DNA from: Haliclystus octoradiatus
Lineage: Eukaryota; Cnidaria; Staurozoa; Stauromedusae; Haliclystidae
Reading direction: 5' to 3'
DNA length: 64,000 bases
Assembly (NCBI GenBank): GCA_916610825.1
Contig: OU744450.1
Span: 11,855,307-11,919,306, forward strand
Below, piece by piece: positions 1 through 10,890 of the stretch. Each line of letters starts with the position of its first letter. Within the stretch, counting starts at the first letter, position 1. Both the position numbers and the translations under genes were made by a program. The notes under the pieces are model-generated. The model was not told the DNA's origin, did no database searches, and saw nothing but the letters and a program-made list of their open reading frames with translations.

Positions 1-416
1 CTTTGCTCCTTGTTCGTTAATATCATTCTAACAGAAATCGAGTTGGTTTGCATTCACAGCTTTGACTTTTCGAGTAGAAAAAATAACGATTTAATTGATC
101 GGATATTTTCGATTCATAGTTAATTGATGGTTTTCAATGACACCAACTATATATATGAATGAATGAATATATGTTTATATACTAGTACTGTTTTCCTCTT
201 TTAGGAAGATAGACCTGCACTTTCAAGCTTGTAAGAGAGCCACAAATGAAGTAAGCAGTTATTGTTTATGATTTACTCATATAAAATCTAATTCCTCCAA
301 AATGGAGATTTCCAATACAGCTGACTCATCGAATATATATTGGATGAAATTACTGTATCGTTATACTGCTATTTACATTTTGTTCGACTTCAAATCTATT
401 CTCTACATATTTAAGA
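1..416. other. Left flank; possible + strand terminal micro-exon at 205-234
   Basis: AT-rich sequence with no substantial ORF. On the + strand a good acceptor (pyrimidine tract ending TTTTAG at 201-204) is followed by nine codons (EDRPALSSL) and a stop at 232-234, which could be the last exon of a gene lying to the left. No polyadenylation signal is obvious downstream, so this may be chance. Confidence 0.2.
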
Positions 417-3400
417 CTACCTTACTCTATCTAACCACCGTTTGAAGGATTGATAAGGGTCTGCATATAGACTCGTACTAGTAGTATTATGTGTTACTAT
501 CTTACTTGTATCTACCGTCGCAGGGTTTAATGTTGATTCAGCTAGTGTCATATTTACGGCTGACAATTTCATACCACTTCTAGTGTCTCCTGTTCTACCT
601 GATGTCGCGTTATTTGCAACCAAGGAAACACTAACCTCCCATTCCCCAGAGCTACTATTAGTCTTTGATATCATTAAAGGGTCTTGAATTAGTTGTTCTT
701 TGGAAGTAGACGTGGATGGTTTAACTGGTTGCTTAGATGGTAAATTACTACCTGCTACATTTCCTTTGTTGGATGTTTTTTCCCTGCTGCCGGTCTCCTG
801 TCTGGATTCTTGAGGAATAAGTGTTGAACCAGACATTAGCCTTTCGCGATGTGTAAAATCATTGACCGTGCCAGCTTTTTTCAAGCCTATTTTTCCAAAC
901 ACTTCATGTTTTGGTTTTTTAACATCCAGTGTTGCACCCCATGTTACGACGCCATCATGTCCTTGCTCGTTTTGGGATTTATCAATGTCTTTGCCTTGCC
1001 TTTCAAGTTGCATACCATCATTATGCTCCATCATTTGGGATTGTTGATAATTGGCTGTTTTCATATATGATACGTCTTCGTGTGGTAGATCAGCCCCACC
1101 AGCTAATGCATCTAAGAAACGGTTCTGTTCCGCTTGTCCTGGTAGATCGTCATCATTAACGACGCTGTATTGATTAATGTCATTTAACTTATGCTGTTTA
1201 TTGAGATGATGACCACTGTCTTTAATATCTGATGAGAATAAAGGCTGATTAACACCTTTTGTTTCTTCATTACTGTCAGGAGATATCGGTTTGATATCTG
1301 GTCGTTGTGAATGTGATTGTGTGACTACGTCAGCTAAATGCGGTCCTTCTTGGATTGCTGGTTTATTTCTAGCATTGAATCCTTCGTTGTTGCCTTCTTG
1401 CATAAATTCCTGATTGTTACTATATCCCTCGTGTTGTTGTTGAGTTTGAAACTCATTATGTTGCTGCTCCATAACGAATTCTTCAGGTGGTGTTTGTTGA
1501 AGTTGATCGTTGATATGTTGATGCTGCGCTTCATGTTCCATGTTCATGATTGGATGCGGCTGATTCTGATGTTCCGTTTTCATCATTGCGTGTTGCTGGT
1601 TGCCATGCTCTGTGTTCATGTTTGAGTGTTGCTCGTTTTCAAGTTCGTTGTTGAAGTTTGGATGAGGCTGGTTTCCTTGCTCCATGTTTAGGGCTGCGTG
1701 TTGCTGGTTTTCATGTTCTGCGTTCATTCCTGGATGTTGCTTGTTCTCCTGTTCCATGTTCATGTCTGGATTTTGAGGATTTTCATGCTCTGTGTTTGTG
1801 TTTGAATGTTGCTGAGTTTTATGTTCAATGCTTGTGTTTGGATGCTCGCTATCTTCTTTGTTTGATTGAGGGAGTCTTTGCTCTCTTGTTTCTGCAGGGT
1901 TGTGCTCGACATTGTTAAAGTCGTCGTTAACTTTGTCTTGTAGCCCATGCCCTGCAAGTGTCTCATTCATTGAACTCAATTTTCTATTTAGTATTTCATC
2001 TGCACAATTACGTTTTGTCCCATTTCCTTCAGTATCCTTGCAGCCCAATGAAATTTCTTGTAACTGAGATGTTTCTTTACCTAAATCAGTTATAGACTTA
2101 TTGTTGATCTGCTCAATGTTTATATCAACTGTGGTTTTCTCTTTTGGCTTAGATTGGGCAACTGGTACATCAATTGACGGCAAAGACGTTTGGTCTATTT
2201 TAGTAAACTTATATACTGTCATATTTTGATTATCCTTCAATTCTTCTGGATTTTGACTTTTACTTATAGAATACACTGGGGTGTTCAGTTTGACTGGCTG
2301 AGTAGGCGGGGTAGGTTTGACTGTGGATATATGAGGTGTTGGAGCTGGAGTCGTCTCCATTATCTGCGTTTGTGCCATTGATGTGCTAGACGTACTTTCA
2401 ATTGTAGTTGGATTAGGTGTTGTTGTTATTGCTTCCGTGTGTATTGTGGGTTGGTTAACAGCATCACTACTAGAATTATACACAGCAGTTTGTTTCAATT
2501 CGACGGCTTTTTGTTTATACATTTGAACTTCTTTATCGAAATCTACTTTTTCTTTGAAATCTTTTTCTATATTGTTTGTAGATTCTTCTTTTGTTGATTT
2601 AATTGTCGGCCGGGACATTGTCATTATATTTGTTGTGGGATAGTGTTGATCTACTTTCCGTGTTGGACCGCCTCCACCTAAATCACCGCCATAGAATCTA
2701 GCATTATTTATTATGTCATTTTCTCTCATATGATGTCTTTGTAGCTGTTGTGATGTTAATACACCCGGTCCTTCTATATCGTCTTCATAGTATGCATTCC
2801 CACGAACTTCTCCCTTCTCGTGTACTTCTGTTATGCCATGCTGCTTTTCATGGATATTTGTTGGTGCTGGGTCCCTACTTGCTCCAACTTGACCTACTGT
2901 GCCCAATGCTTCCATAGCATCATTTAACCCTAACTCCTGCGCTGTTGCTAAGATTTCTTCCTTTGCATTAACAAAATCTGGTTTTCGTAATTGTGGCTGC
3001 TTAGTTGATGGCATCGTTGGTAAAAGGTCTTCTGGTGGAACATTTTCGTATAGTGGATCATCAGTGCGCGTGCGAGGTCCAGCTTCGTAATCAACAAAAT
3101 GCCGTGTTGATCCTGTTTTCGTTTTCGGGGACTTCTTTCTTGAAAAGAATTTAACTTTTCCATTGCTTCGAACCTTTGTCTGATTGGGCTGAAATATCTC
3201 CGCTCCAGAATCACCAATTACCCCACCTTCCTAAATAATAAAGCAATTGAGACATAACTCTATCATACACATATGTGTTACTACACAATAGAAATTCTCA
3301 TGGGAGTTATATTGTATAATGAAAAAATGCAATTTATTGTGAATAGTACCCATAACTTATATTTGGTTTCAAAATTCACTGCTAATTGATCTTGAGAAAT

Positions 3401-3695
3401 GTTTATACCTAAGCTGCAAATGATACGACAGATTTTAGAATATTAGACAGATATAAATTTAAACTTTCAACATGAATTGTTTATTTATAGTTGCCAAATA
3501 AACTTAAAAATTTAAAACAAATAGAGCAAGCTTTATAAATTATAGTAGAATATCAAATCTCACCTTTTTTTTTGCAAATTTTTTCTTAGCTGTCGTTAAG
3601 GTTTTTGTAATGTTCCCGCGGCATTTTACTCCGTCAATAACTTGGAACGCCCAAAATGCAATAACTAAAATGTAGCATGCTCTTCTAAGGAACAT
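417..3695 (-). CDS. Secreted low-complexity repeat protein (two exons, about 981 aa)
   Basis: Exon 1 is 3564-3695 (132 nt, phase 0) and exon 2 is 3230 down to 417 (2814 nt including TAG). The donor AAAAAG|GTGAG and the acceptor TTATTTAG|GAAGG join in frame. Exon 1 encodes a clear signal peptide (MFLRRACYILVIAFWAFQV) followed by a lysine-rich stretch. The mature protein is hydrophilic and probably disordered, with a P/T-rich segment, many Q/N/H/E residues and eight copies of a 12-residue repeat. There is no recognisable catalytic fold and almost no cysteine, so an extracellular matrix, mucus or adhesive role is possible but inferred. Starting at the ATG at 3015-3012 would lose the signal peptide. 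A donor-like AGA|GTAAGG overlaps the last codons, so a further exon cannot be excluded. I do not recognise the family. Confidence 0.75.
1521..1808 (-). repeat. Eight tandem 12-residue (36-nt) coding repeats
   Basis: Inside exon 2 of the secreted protein gene, eight consecutive units follow the pattern H-P/S-x-M-N-x-E-H/Q-E-N-Q-Q/P. Examples are HPGMNAEHENQQ, HSNMNTEHGNQQ and HPIMNMEHEAQH. The units stay in frame and the histidine, asparagine and glutamate positions are kept, while the nucleotides have drifted. The repeat is therefore not a fresh microsatellite expansion. Confidence 0.85.
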
Positions 3696-6316
3696 ATCAG
3701 CCCAGTGGTATCATATCGAACTATTGGGTTTAAATTTTACGGTAAGTAATCACCAATATTTTATTTTCCACTTCTTTTGTGCCTTTTTGCTGGTTGATAA
3801 AAATATTTTTTTGAATCAGAGTAAGGTCACCAAAGGTCGCTCCTTGGCTGCCCAAGTTATAAACATAAAATGCTGACAGAAGCATAAATGCTCCCATAAT
3901 ATTGTTTAGAATCTTATCAAACCTTTCAGTAAGATGTCTCTTTTATATTTTGAAAACTTTGAAACGGCTGTTCTGAATGATGCCCAGATTTTCTAACAAT
4001 AGACATAAATTGGCTGATTTGATTTCAAGAATTAACTGAACTAGCATATTAATAAATTTGTGTTTGGTAAAAGCTGTATCGCTATGTCAGATTTCACTTC
4101 GCAGCCTGTATACTACAATTTATTATGTGAAGCTAGCTCGTACGAATCGAGATCAACTCGAAATTGATCTCTACTGATGGGTATCATAATGTGTCTTACG
4201 ATGTGGAATTGCCCTTGCATCAGCTTGAGTAGTGTTGCTTGAAGTCGTTGTTGTGATGGGGTAAGGCGATTAAACAACTGCACAAAAATAAGGGTGTTGA
4301 TTTGCGTTGAAAATACAGTTAATTTAGAAATTCAACACAACAACTTAATCGTCTAGCACATTAAATGTGTCCTTTTATATCTGAAAATGTTTGAAAAGTT
4401 TGATAAGGTTCTTCCTATGTACTTCTTTTTTTCGTGGAATAATAAAGTAGCGACCGTTTAAAAGTAAAATAGTCAGGGTCTGTTTAAGTTACAGCAATTT
4501 ATGGTTACAGTGACGAAAGGATTTTAGAGTGAACCTACTACAATAATTTTAAATATTTATTAATTTTAATCCAAGCTCTCCATTTTTATTTTACAAATCT
4601 TGCTGAACATGGCTAGGAACAGGGATCTCAAATTTTTCATTAAAATTTAAAGCATGATTTCAAATTTGGAATAACGTTTCTTCTACCGATGAGAGGGAAT
4701 AAGTAATCATCATGATCATGCCATCGGGCCAAATAAACGCTGAATTTGTTTGCTGTCGCTATAGCGAATTAGCGATTGCGCAGATTAGAAAAGTAGCATT
4801 TGACCTCTATTGGTTGTCTATGCCGCGAGAAGGAGGTTGAGAATATCCCAGTTAAACGACTTTACAGATCTTTAACCCAAAATGTGGCTGATTGGTTCTT
4901 CATTCTTGAAAATCCAATTGTTTATATGGCTGCTTTTAATAATAATCACGAAGGTATAAACTTAAATTTGGTAAATATATTCAATCAGTGCAAAGTCTAG
5001 CAATTAAATTGAATAACTTCAAGCCTTCTAAGCAAGAATACATAGCCTATCTAGATGAGCCACAGCTTTCTACGGCAAAATACCAACAGCTTAAACATCC
5101 CTGGAACAGCGGTAGAAAATATTTGGCATTTCTATTTCGCATTCCGCGGGCCTGACCCATCGTATAATTTATAACTCCTGCAATCTATATTACATTTCTT
5201 TCTCAAAAAAATTTCCGGGGATGACACATAATCTAGTCGAAACGTCAAACAACGGCTGTTTGATCCTGGAATTGAAGCTATGTCGGCCGTCAGATTCATC
5301 CACTTCCAATATCAATTGCCCTGTTGGAAATTAAGACACATAGTACGTGTGAACCTTCTGGCAGAAAATTTTGATGCCTATTCTTTATGTCATATCTCCT
5401 TTGTATACCAGTTAGTACTATTTTATTTTTTGATGGAATATTGGATTAGTTGTCAATGTATACAATAAATATTACACCCTAAAGACAAGTAAACACAGGT
5501 AAGTTTTAAAACTATCTCTATATGTGCAGCCTGAGGACCTAATACCATTTACAACTTGGCGACATAAGTCTACATTTTAAATACGAGATTTTAATAATAA
5601 TCCAACGAGCTGGCATTTACTACTTCTTCAGGTAAAGCATTCAACGTTGGCAAAACTGCTATATATTAAATGAGCTTTTAGTGAAATTGTTATTAACCGG
5701 ATTGCTCATTGGTAACATTTTCTTTGAGTGACCTCTAGTATCATATTGGCCTACTTTCAATTCAAATACAAACTCAGATGGAATACTTACAATTCGATTA
5801 ACAATGTTATATACCCTATAGTCTATATTTATATGTGGATAATTTATTTTATATACCATTATTGTTGTATTATATCTGTAAATAGTTACTCCCGGTAGTT
5901 TGTCCCCTTCCGTAATAAAGTTTTATTTTTATGTTTCTAATTAAAACCAATTACAGTAGATGACATGCTAATCATTTATTCTTTATATATTGACGATGCA
6001 TTTTTGTTCATTCTCTCTCTTACTGTCTGAAGATGAGTTAAGAATAGTATTTATTTAAAGCAAATTAGAAAAATTAATTAAATATCAGGAAGTAATGCCT
6101 CCGAATACAAAATTCATCTTTGAGGCTTTCAAATATTTCATGATGGTTATGGTTTGAGATTACATTACATTACTATTATAATAGTATTAAAATTAGAAAA
6201 AAATGAACTATAGTATACATAGAGCAATATCACTGCTCTAAATAATCTCTTTAAAATTCATGAATTATCGTATGCAGTTCTCCATTCTAAAAGGTTGCGT
6301 AGTCTTCATCAAAATG
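3696..6316. other. Intergenic region without a supported gene
   Basis: AT-rich spacer between two minus-strand genes. Short ORFs on the + strand around 4690-5160 and 5280-5470 are not linked by convincing splice sites and match nothing I recognise. The 3' UTR of the 680-aa gene lies at the right end. An AATAAA on the minus strand (+ TTTATT at 6050-6055) is a possible polyadenylation signal about 265 nt past its stop. Confidence 0.4.
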
Positions 6317-8359
6317 TTATTGAATTTTATCATCATGGCTGATTTCATTTAAAATTCTCGGATGATTATCATCACATCGATTATGCATGTCACATTGACG
6401 ATAATATACAATGTTTTTCACCCTTTCCCAGCTCAAAGTCAATTCATGTCTATGATCATTGTTTCTAGACGTTTCGATTGTTAATGTTACACCACCTCTC
6501 AATTGACGGTATTCGTTTGCTGACAGAGTTATATGATGTACATGCTGCGACGAATTAAAAGACATCCCAAGAACAAATTCACGAGAGATATTTGCTTCTA
6601 TTAATGGATCCCATTGAAATTGTTTGTGTAGTGTTGGATTCATCACATAATCTCTTAAAGCATTCAGTTCCTTCCATACAGGATTACCTTCACCATGGAT
6701 AGGCATGATTGGGTATCGTTGTCTTATCACACCAACACCCTTTATATTAGGTACAAATATTCTTATGCCAGCAGATCTAACATTATGAGATTTACCATTC
6801 TCATCAATCGCACATTTGTTACGCTTAGCAGTATCTGCAGGATATATTACCTTTTCATGGTCATTATAGAATTTTGAAGGTGTGATATAGTAATATTTGC
6901 TATTGCTACCATTGAATGCTCTTCTGCCATCTGGTGTACATTTCCCTTTTCTTCGTTTTCTATCATTAACAGATTTGAATAAAGCAGTCTTTCTATTGTT
7001 ACCTTTATACAGTATCTTATGGGGATTCCATTTACTCAACGGTGTCAAATATATCACTTCAAGAGGTACAGCATAAGTCCATCGTTGTGTTATATCACTG
7101 CATTGTTTTTTAATACATTTCTCAATTGTTTGTTTTGCAATTTTCTCCTGCGTTGTTGCTGATACGAATAAATTACAATCTGAGAAACCCCTCATGATTT
7201 CCTGACGACCCATTGCATCCTTTTTAGCAACACGATACCAACGGTGATATCTCGACATATCTTTCATACTACGATCAATATTTAACATGACATTACCATC
7301 AAGATCAGTACCATTGATGTATCCTTGATAATTATCTACACCAGGAATTTCTTCCATTAACTCATCTAATAATGTATAACCGGATATTTTTTCATTTGCA
7401 AAGCATTCGTTCTTTCTAAATAGCTGGAAACGTGCCGCTCGAGACTGATAATGTTCATGAATTGATTTGCCGTGATTCATACGAGCAGAAAGATCCTCGA
7501 CGATATGAAATCGATTAAGTGGCAAATCTTTCTTCAGTGGATGACATAATATTCTGTAATTCCATTGCGAAAATTCTGGAATGTTACCTTCAAACCCTGT
7601 TACCTTAGTTGGTAGAAACGCTAGATTCTCAAATCTACTCTTTCCACCACTCGCTGATGTGAACATATTTTTTCGTTGCAACTCATGCCATGATTTTGCA
7701 TCAGTGAAATGTCTGTCACTAGCAACTCCTTCTTCGAACGTTTTACCAGATCTTGTCCATCCTCCTTCCAAATAGCACAGGATTGGTTTGAAGTATTTCT
7801 TGTAATTTCTAACCGTGTCATTCTGATCACGAAAAGCTTTGAACCATTCTCTCATTTCAACAATTTGCTTATCTATATCAGTCTTCTCTGTTACTTCAGG
7901 TGGAACTTCTGGAAAAGGAATGTTTTCTTTATGATGATATCCATCACTTGTTCTATGTGGCATGTAGAGACGATAGTCATTGTGACGGGTACGGAATTCA
8001 ACACCATTCATAACAACATCTAATTCACCCATTCCAACAGTGGCAATATGATTAGCATGCTCATGAATAGCTGCAACTGAGCCACCAATATGTGTTGAAC
8101 TATAATAATTTTTCTCTCCTACGTCTTTATTGCGTACCTGTTTAACACCAGAACATCCTTCTGAACGTATTCTCTCCTCCACATAAAATTGTTGAAGCAT
8201 CAATTGTCTCGCAAACGTATTTAATTTATTCTGTAAGATATTGTACGAATTAGTCATGTTTGTATACATGAGTGACTTTGAGCCTTTCCAATGCCGAAGC
8301 TTGAGGGAAACACATGTTGCAAAAGCTACAATGAACAACATTAAAAAGCATTTTCCCAT
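6317..8359 (-). CDS. Uncharacterised secreted protein, 680 aa, paralogue 1
   Basis: Single coding exon, 680 aa. A hydrophobic N-terminus (MGKCFLMLFIVAFATCVSL) looks like a signal peptide. The central region (about residues 95-400) is strongly conserved with the protein at 61892-63943. The C-terminus carries a paired HxH motif (HVHH at 606, HRH at about 636) followed by a C-D-x4-C-D-D-N-H cluster, which suggests metal binding; this is inference. I know no function. The layout resembles large uncharacterised proteins of marine invertebrates, but that is an impression and not a search result. The sequence just before the ATG reads TTTTTGTTTAG|ATG, so the 5' leader is probably spliced, by a 5'-UTR intron or a trans-spliced leader. 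The gene is intact. DNA for residues 95-243 is almost identical to the paralogue. Confidence 0.85.
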   Translation of the reverse strand: MGKCFLMLFIVAFATCVSLKLRHWKGSKSLMYTNMTNSYNILQNKLNTFARQLMLQQFYVEERIRSEGCSGVKQVRNKDVGEKNYYSSTHIGGSVAAIHEHANHIATVGMGELDVVMNGVEFRTRHNDYRLYMPHRTSDGYHHKENIPFPEVPPEVTEKTDIDKQIVEMREWFKAFRDQNDTVRNYKKYFKPILCYLEGGWTRSGKTFEEGVASDRHFTDAKSWHELQRKNMFTSASGGKSRFENLAFLPTKVTGFEGNIPEFSQWNYRILCHPLKKDLPLNRFHIVEDLSARMNHGKSIHEHYQSRAARFQLFRKNECFANEKISGYTLLDELMEEIPGVDNYQGYINGTDLDGNVMLNIDRSMKDMSRYHRWYRVAKKDAMGRQEIMRGFSDCNLFVSATTQEKIAKQTIEKCIKKQCSDITQRWTYAVPLEVIYLTPLSKWNPHKILYKGNNRKTALFKSVNDRKRRKGKCTPDGRRAFNGSNSKYYYITPSKFYNDHEKVIYPADTAKRNKCAIDENGKSHNVRSAGIRIFVPNIKGVGVIRQRYPIMPIHGEGNPVWKELNALRDYVMNPTLHKQFQWDPLIEANISREFVLGMSFNSSQHVHHITLSANEYRQLRGGVTLTIETSRNNDHRHELTLSWERVKNIVYYRQCDMHNRCDDNHPRILNEISHDDKIQ

Positions 8360-8535
8360 CTAAACAAAAATCAACAAATAAAATCAAAACAATGGATGCA
8401 TAATCATATCATCAGATCAGAGCAGAGAATGTTAATAGATTAAAAATATACTTATGAGTTGAAAATATAACTCATTTCTTGATTATGTAAAACTATTTAA
8501 TCACCATATTATTATATCAGTGAGTTTATTGTTTA

Positions 8536-8690
8536 AGGCTCCAGCAAATGACTTTTCTTAGGCGAACACACGCATCTCACATTAGGCATGCATCAGGCAA
8601 CCCAAACATTGAGTTGGCGTGAATCGGTGAGTGTTGTCTAAGAATAAGAAAGTCATTTGGCGACATCTCATTTTCTTCCGCCAACACAGC
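8536..8690. repeat. Possible short inverted-repeat element
   Basis: AAATGACTTTTCTTAGGCGA near 8546 and the reverse complement of AAGAATAAGAAAGTCATTTGGCG near 8641-8663 form imperfect terminal inverted repeats around a GC-richer core. No target duplication was found. The same AAATGA core recurs in the repeats at 9.8 and 18.6 kb. Confidence 0.3.
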
Positions 8691-8761
8691 CCCTATTTTG
8701 GCACTAAGTATGCGTGTGTTGGACTACAAAAAAAGGCCATTCGGCCGTAGCAATCTGCATG

Positions 8762-9599
8762 GTACAGTATTAGCCTCATTCCATCACGGCCCTCATTTCC
8801 GCGCGGCGCTCCAGTGTGGGCCTAATAAAATTTAAGGTTAAAAAGTGTGCCAGAAACCAAAAATATGGTGTGCCCAATCACAACGCACCTTGGTGTCATG
8901 TGAGTTACAGTCAGGTGTTGGTTGGTCGGCCCATCGAAGAACAATACATCGAGGTGTGAACAGAAATTGAAATTTGCTGAATTCAGCTATTTTGAATTTC
9001 AACATTTTGTAAACAAACTGTCGAAGAAAACTAAAAACGTCAAGTTTACGGTATTATTTTGGATCAAATTGGATCAACAGAATTATAGATGATAGATTAC
9101 ATTATCTCGAAGGACTGTATGAACATTATGAAGGCCTTTTATTGGCGTAGAATACAAAATAAAAGGAGAAAACATCATGTTTTGACTGAGCGATCGCCAT
9201 CGTTGGAAAATTGTAAGCACTTCCGTCGTTTTGAATCATGATTTAAATAATCAAGATCAAAGAAATATTCAAAATTAAAGATCAATTCTCTAACATACAG
9301 CATTACTCTGATTCAAAATTCCATTTCTCCGTAAATATATAATTAGAAATTGACAATATGACAGAATAAACGATCGAAATATAAACTTTGAAAATGATTC
9401 AAGCAAGTTTGTTTACATTTTTAGTGTTTTATTCACCAACCAGCGCTCGATAAAACTTCACGTGATACAAAAGTGCACTGTGATTGGGCACACCATATTT
9501 TTGGTTTCTGGCACACTTTTTAAAATTACATTTAATTAGGCCCTCACTGGAGCGACGCGCGGAAATGAGGGCCGTGATGGAGTGAGGCTAGTACAGTAT
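8762..9599. mobile_element. 820-bp foldback element with 9-bp target duplication
   Basis: The element spans 8771-9590 and is flanked on both sides by GTACAGTAT (8762-8770 and 9591-9599). Terminal inverted repeats begin TAGCCTCAYTCCATCACGGC and extend about 140 bp, covering roughly 8771-8910 and 9450-9590. The core has no coding potential, so the element must be mobilised in trans. A 9-bp duplication fits Mutator-like transposases better than hAT (8 bp) or Tc1/mariner (TA), but no transposase is present to confirm this. Confidence 0.85.
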
Positions 9600-9819
9600 T
9601 TACTATGAGTGAAGACATGAATGAATGATTTGTTTATTTCTGTATGATTGCCGTTGATTCTGTATGATATGATTTCTGTATCTTGCCGTTAATGTTATAC
9701 ACTCCATACGCGTTTTCGTAATCTAGTTACCATTGGAAATTTTAAATGTTTTAAATCTATATAACGAATATTGTATTTTCATATATTGTATTTGAAATGT
9801 CGTAAATGAGATGAACAAG

Positions 9820-10890
9820 GACGTAAAGCCCCGGCCAAATGAAGCCAATATTTTGCCAGCTTTGTCACAACATCGATGTTGTGAAAATTCTGGCTTCAGT
9901 TGGCCACCCCAGCCTTCATTTGACCAGCATTTTCACAACATTGAGCGAAATTTTTATCAAATGCATTATTCATCTATTTGAAAATTGTAAAAACAAGCCG
10001 CATATGATTAATTAATATAAGTAATAATGATAAAAATAATGTAAAATGTAAATGTATAGTCAATATATATATATTTTTCGTATTTATTACTGCATGGCTG
10101 TATGTAAGTTAAGGCTTTAATTTAATCAAGTCTCCTTTTATTGGCCCGTCAAATTCCATTGACAAAATAGATTATATCATATCATATCATATTTGGCTTA
10201 CTAAGCCAACAATTTTCAACAAATGTCGTTGTTAGATTTTGTTGGCTAGCACTTTGAAGATGATCAAAGAAATTGCCAACAATATATTGTTCTCTTTGGT
10301 GTTGTGAAAATGTTGGCCTCGTTTGGCCACCCAAGCCAGCATTTTCATAACATTTGACATATCGAATTTCAAATGGAAAAAGCGTCTCTACTATTGGTCA
10401 AAGATTACGTAATGTTTTCAGATAGTTACGTTGTGACAACTGCAGTTTGGCGCGGAAGTCTTGCTATGAAACTGTTGATTTATTTCATTATAGAGTCCAG
10501 AAATTCAAATAATAATGTTTGTCATTTTCTGTAGCAGGTTTTGCTGTTTATTCGAAATTTTCAAGTGATTTTGATATCTCTGCTATGGAATACGACATTC
10601 ACACTCTTCATGGTGACAAAGAAAGTACATAGGATTCAACAGAGACTGATAATTAAAATTTATTGAGGTTTAATTTGAAAATATTCACGAAGCAGAGCAA
10701 GGAAGGACAACCAAAAAGAAAGATATTATTGAAAGAGAATAATTTGAACCAATATAAATCTAAATCGAATGACTCAGAAAATGATTTCCCCTTTTAGAAA
10801 TTCCTTTCTGGCTCCGGACGTTGTGAACATGCTGGCTTCATTTCGCCACCCAAGCCAGCATTTTGCCAGCATTTAGCCAGCACCCTAGAC
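9820..10890. repeat. Dispersed repeat with GTTGTGAAAATGCTGGC modules
   Basis: Several diverged copies of a module (GTTGTGAAAATGYTGGCTTC, then CATTTGGCCACCC, then AAGCCAGCATTTTCACAAC) occur near 9880-9960, 10300-10360 and 10810-10880. A further copy is at 18590-18714. The left edge AGCCCCGGCCAAATGAAGCC near 9827 is matched, inverted, near 18695-18714. This is a non-coding transposon-derived family. I could not settle whether the parts are separate MITEs or the ends of one long element. Confidence 0.55.

Noticed and set aside
849-2381. Several + strand ORFs opposite the secreted repeat-protein gene
   Set aside because: They are antisense shadows of the repetitive coding exon, with no signal, domain or splice context.
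4690-5160. + strand peptides near 4690-5160 that look weakly protein-like
   Set aside because: Short, frame-broken pieces with no motif I can name and no consistent splice sites.
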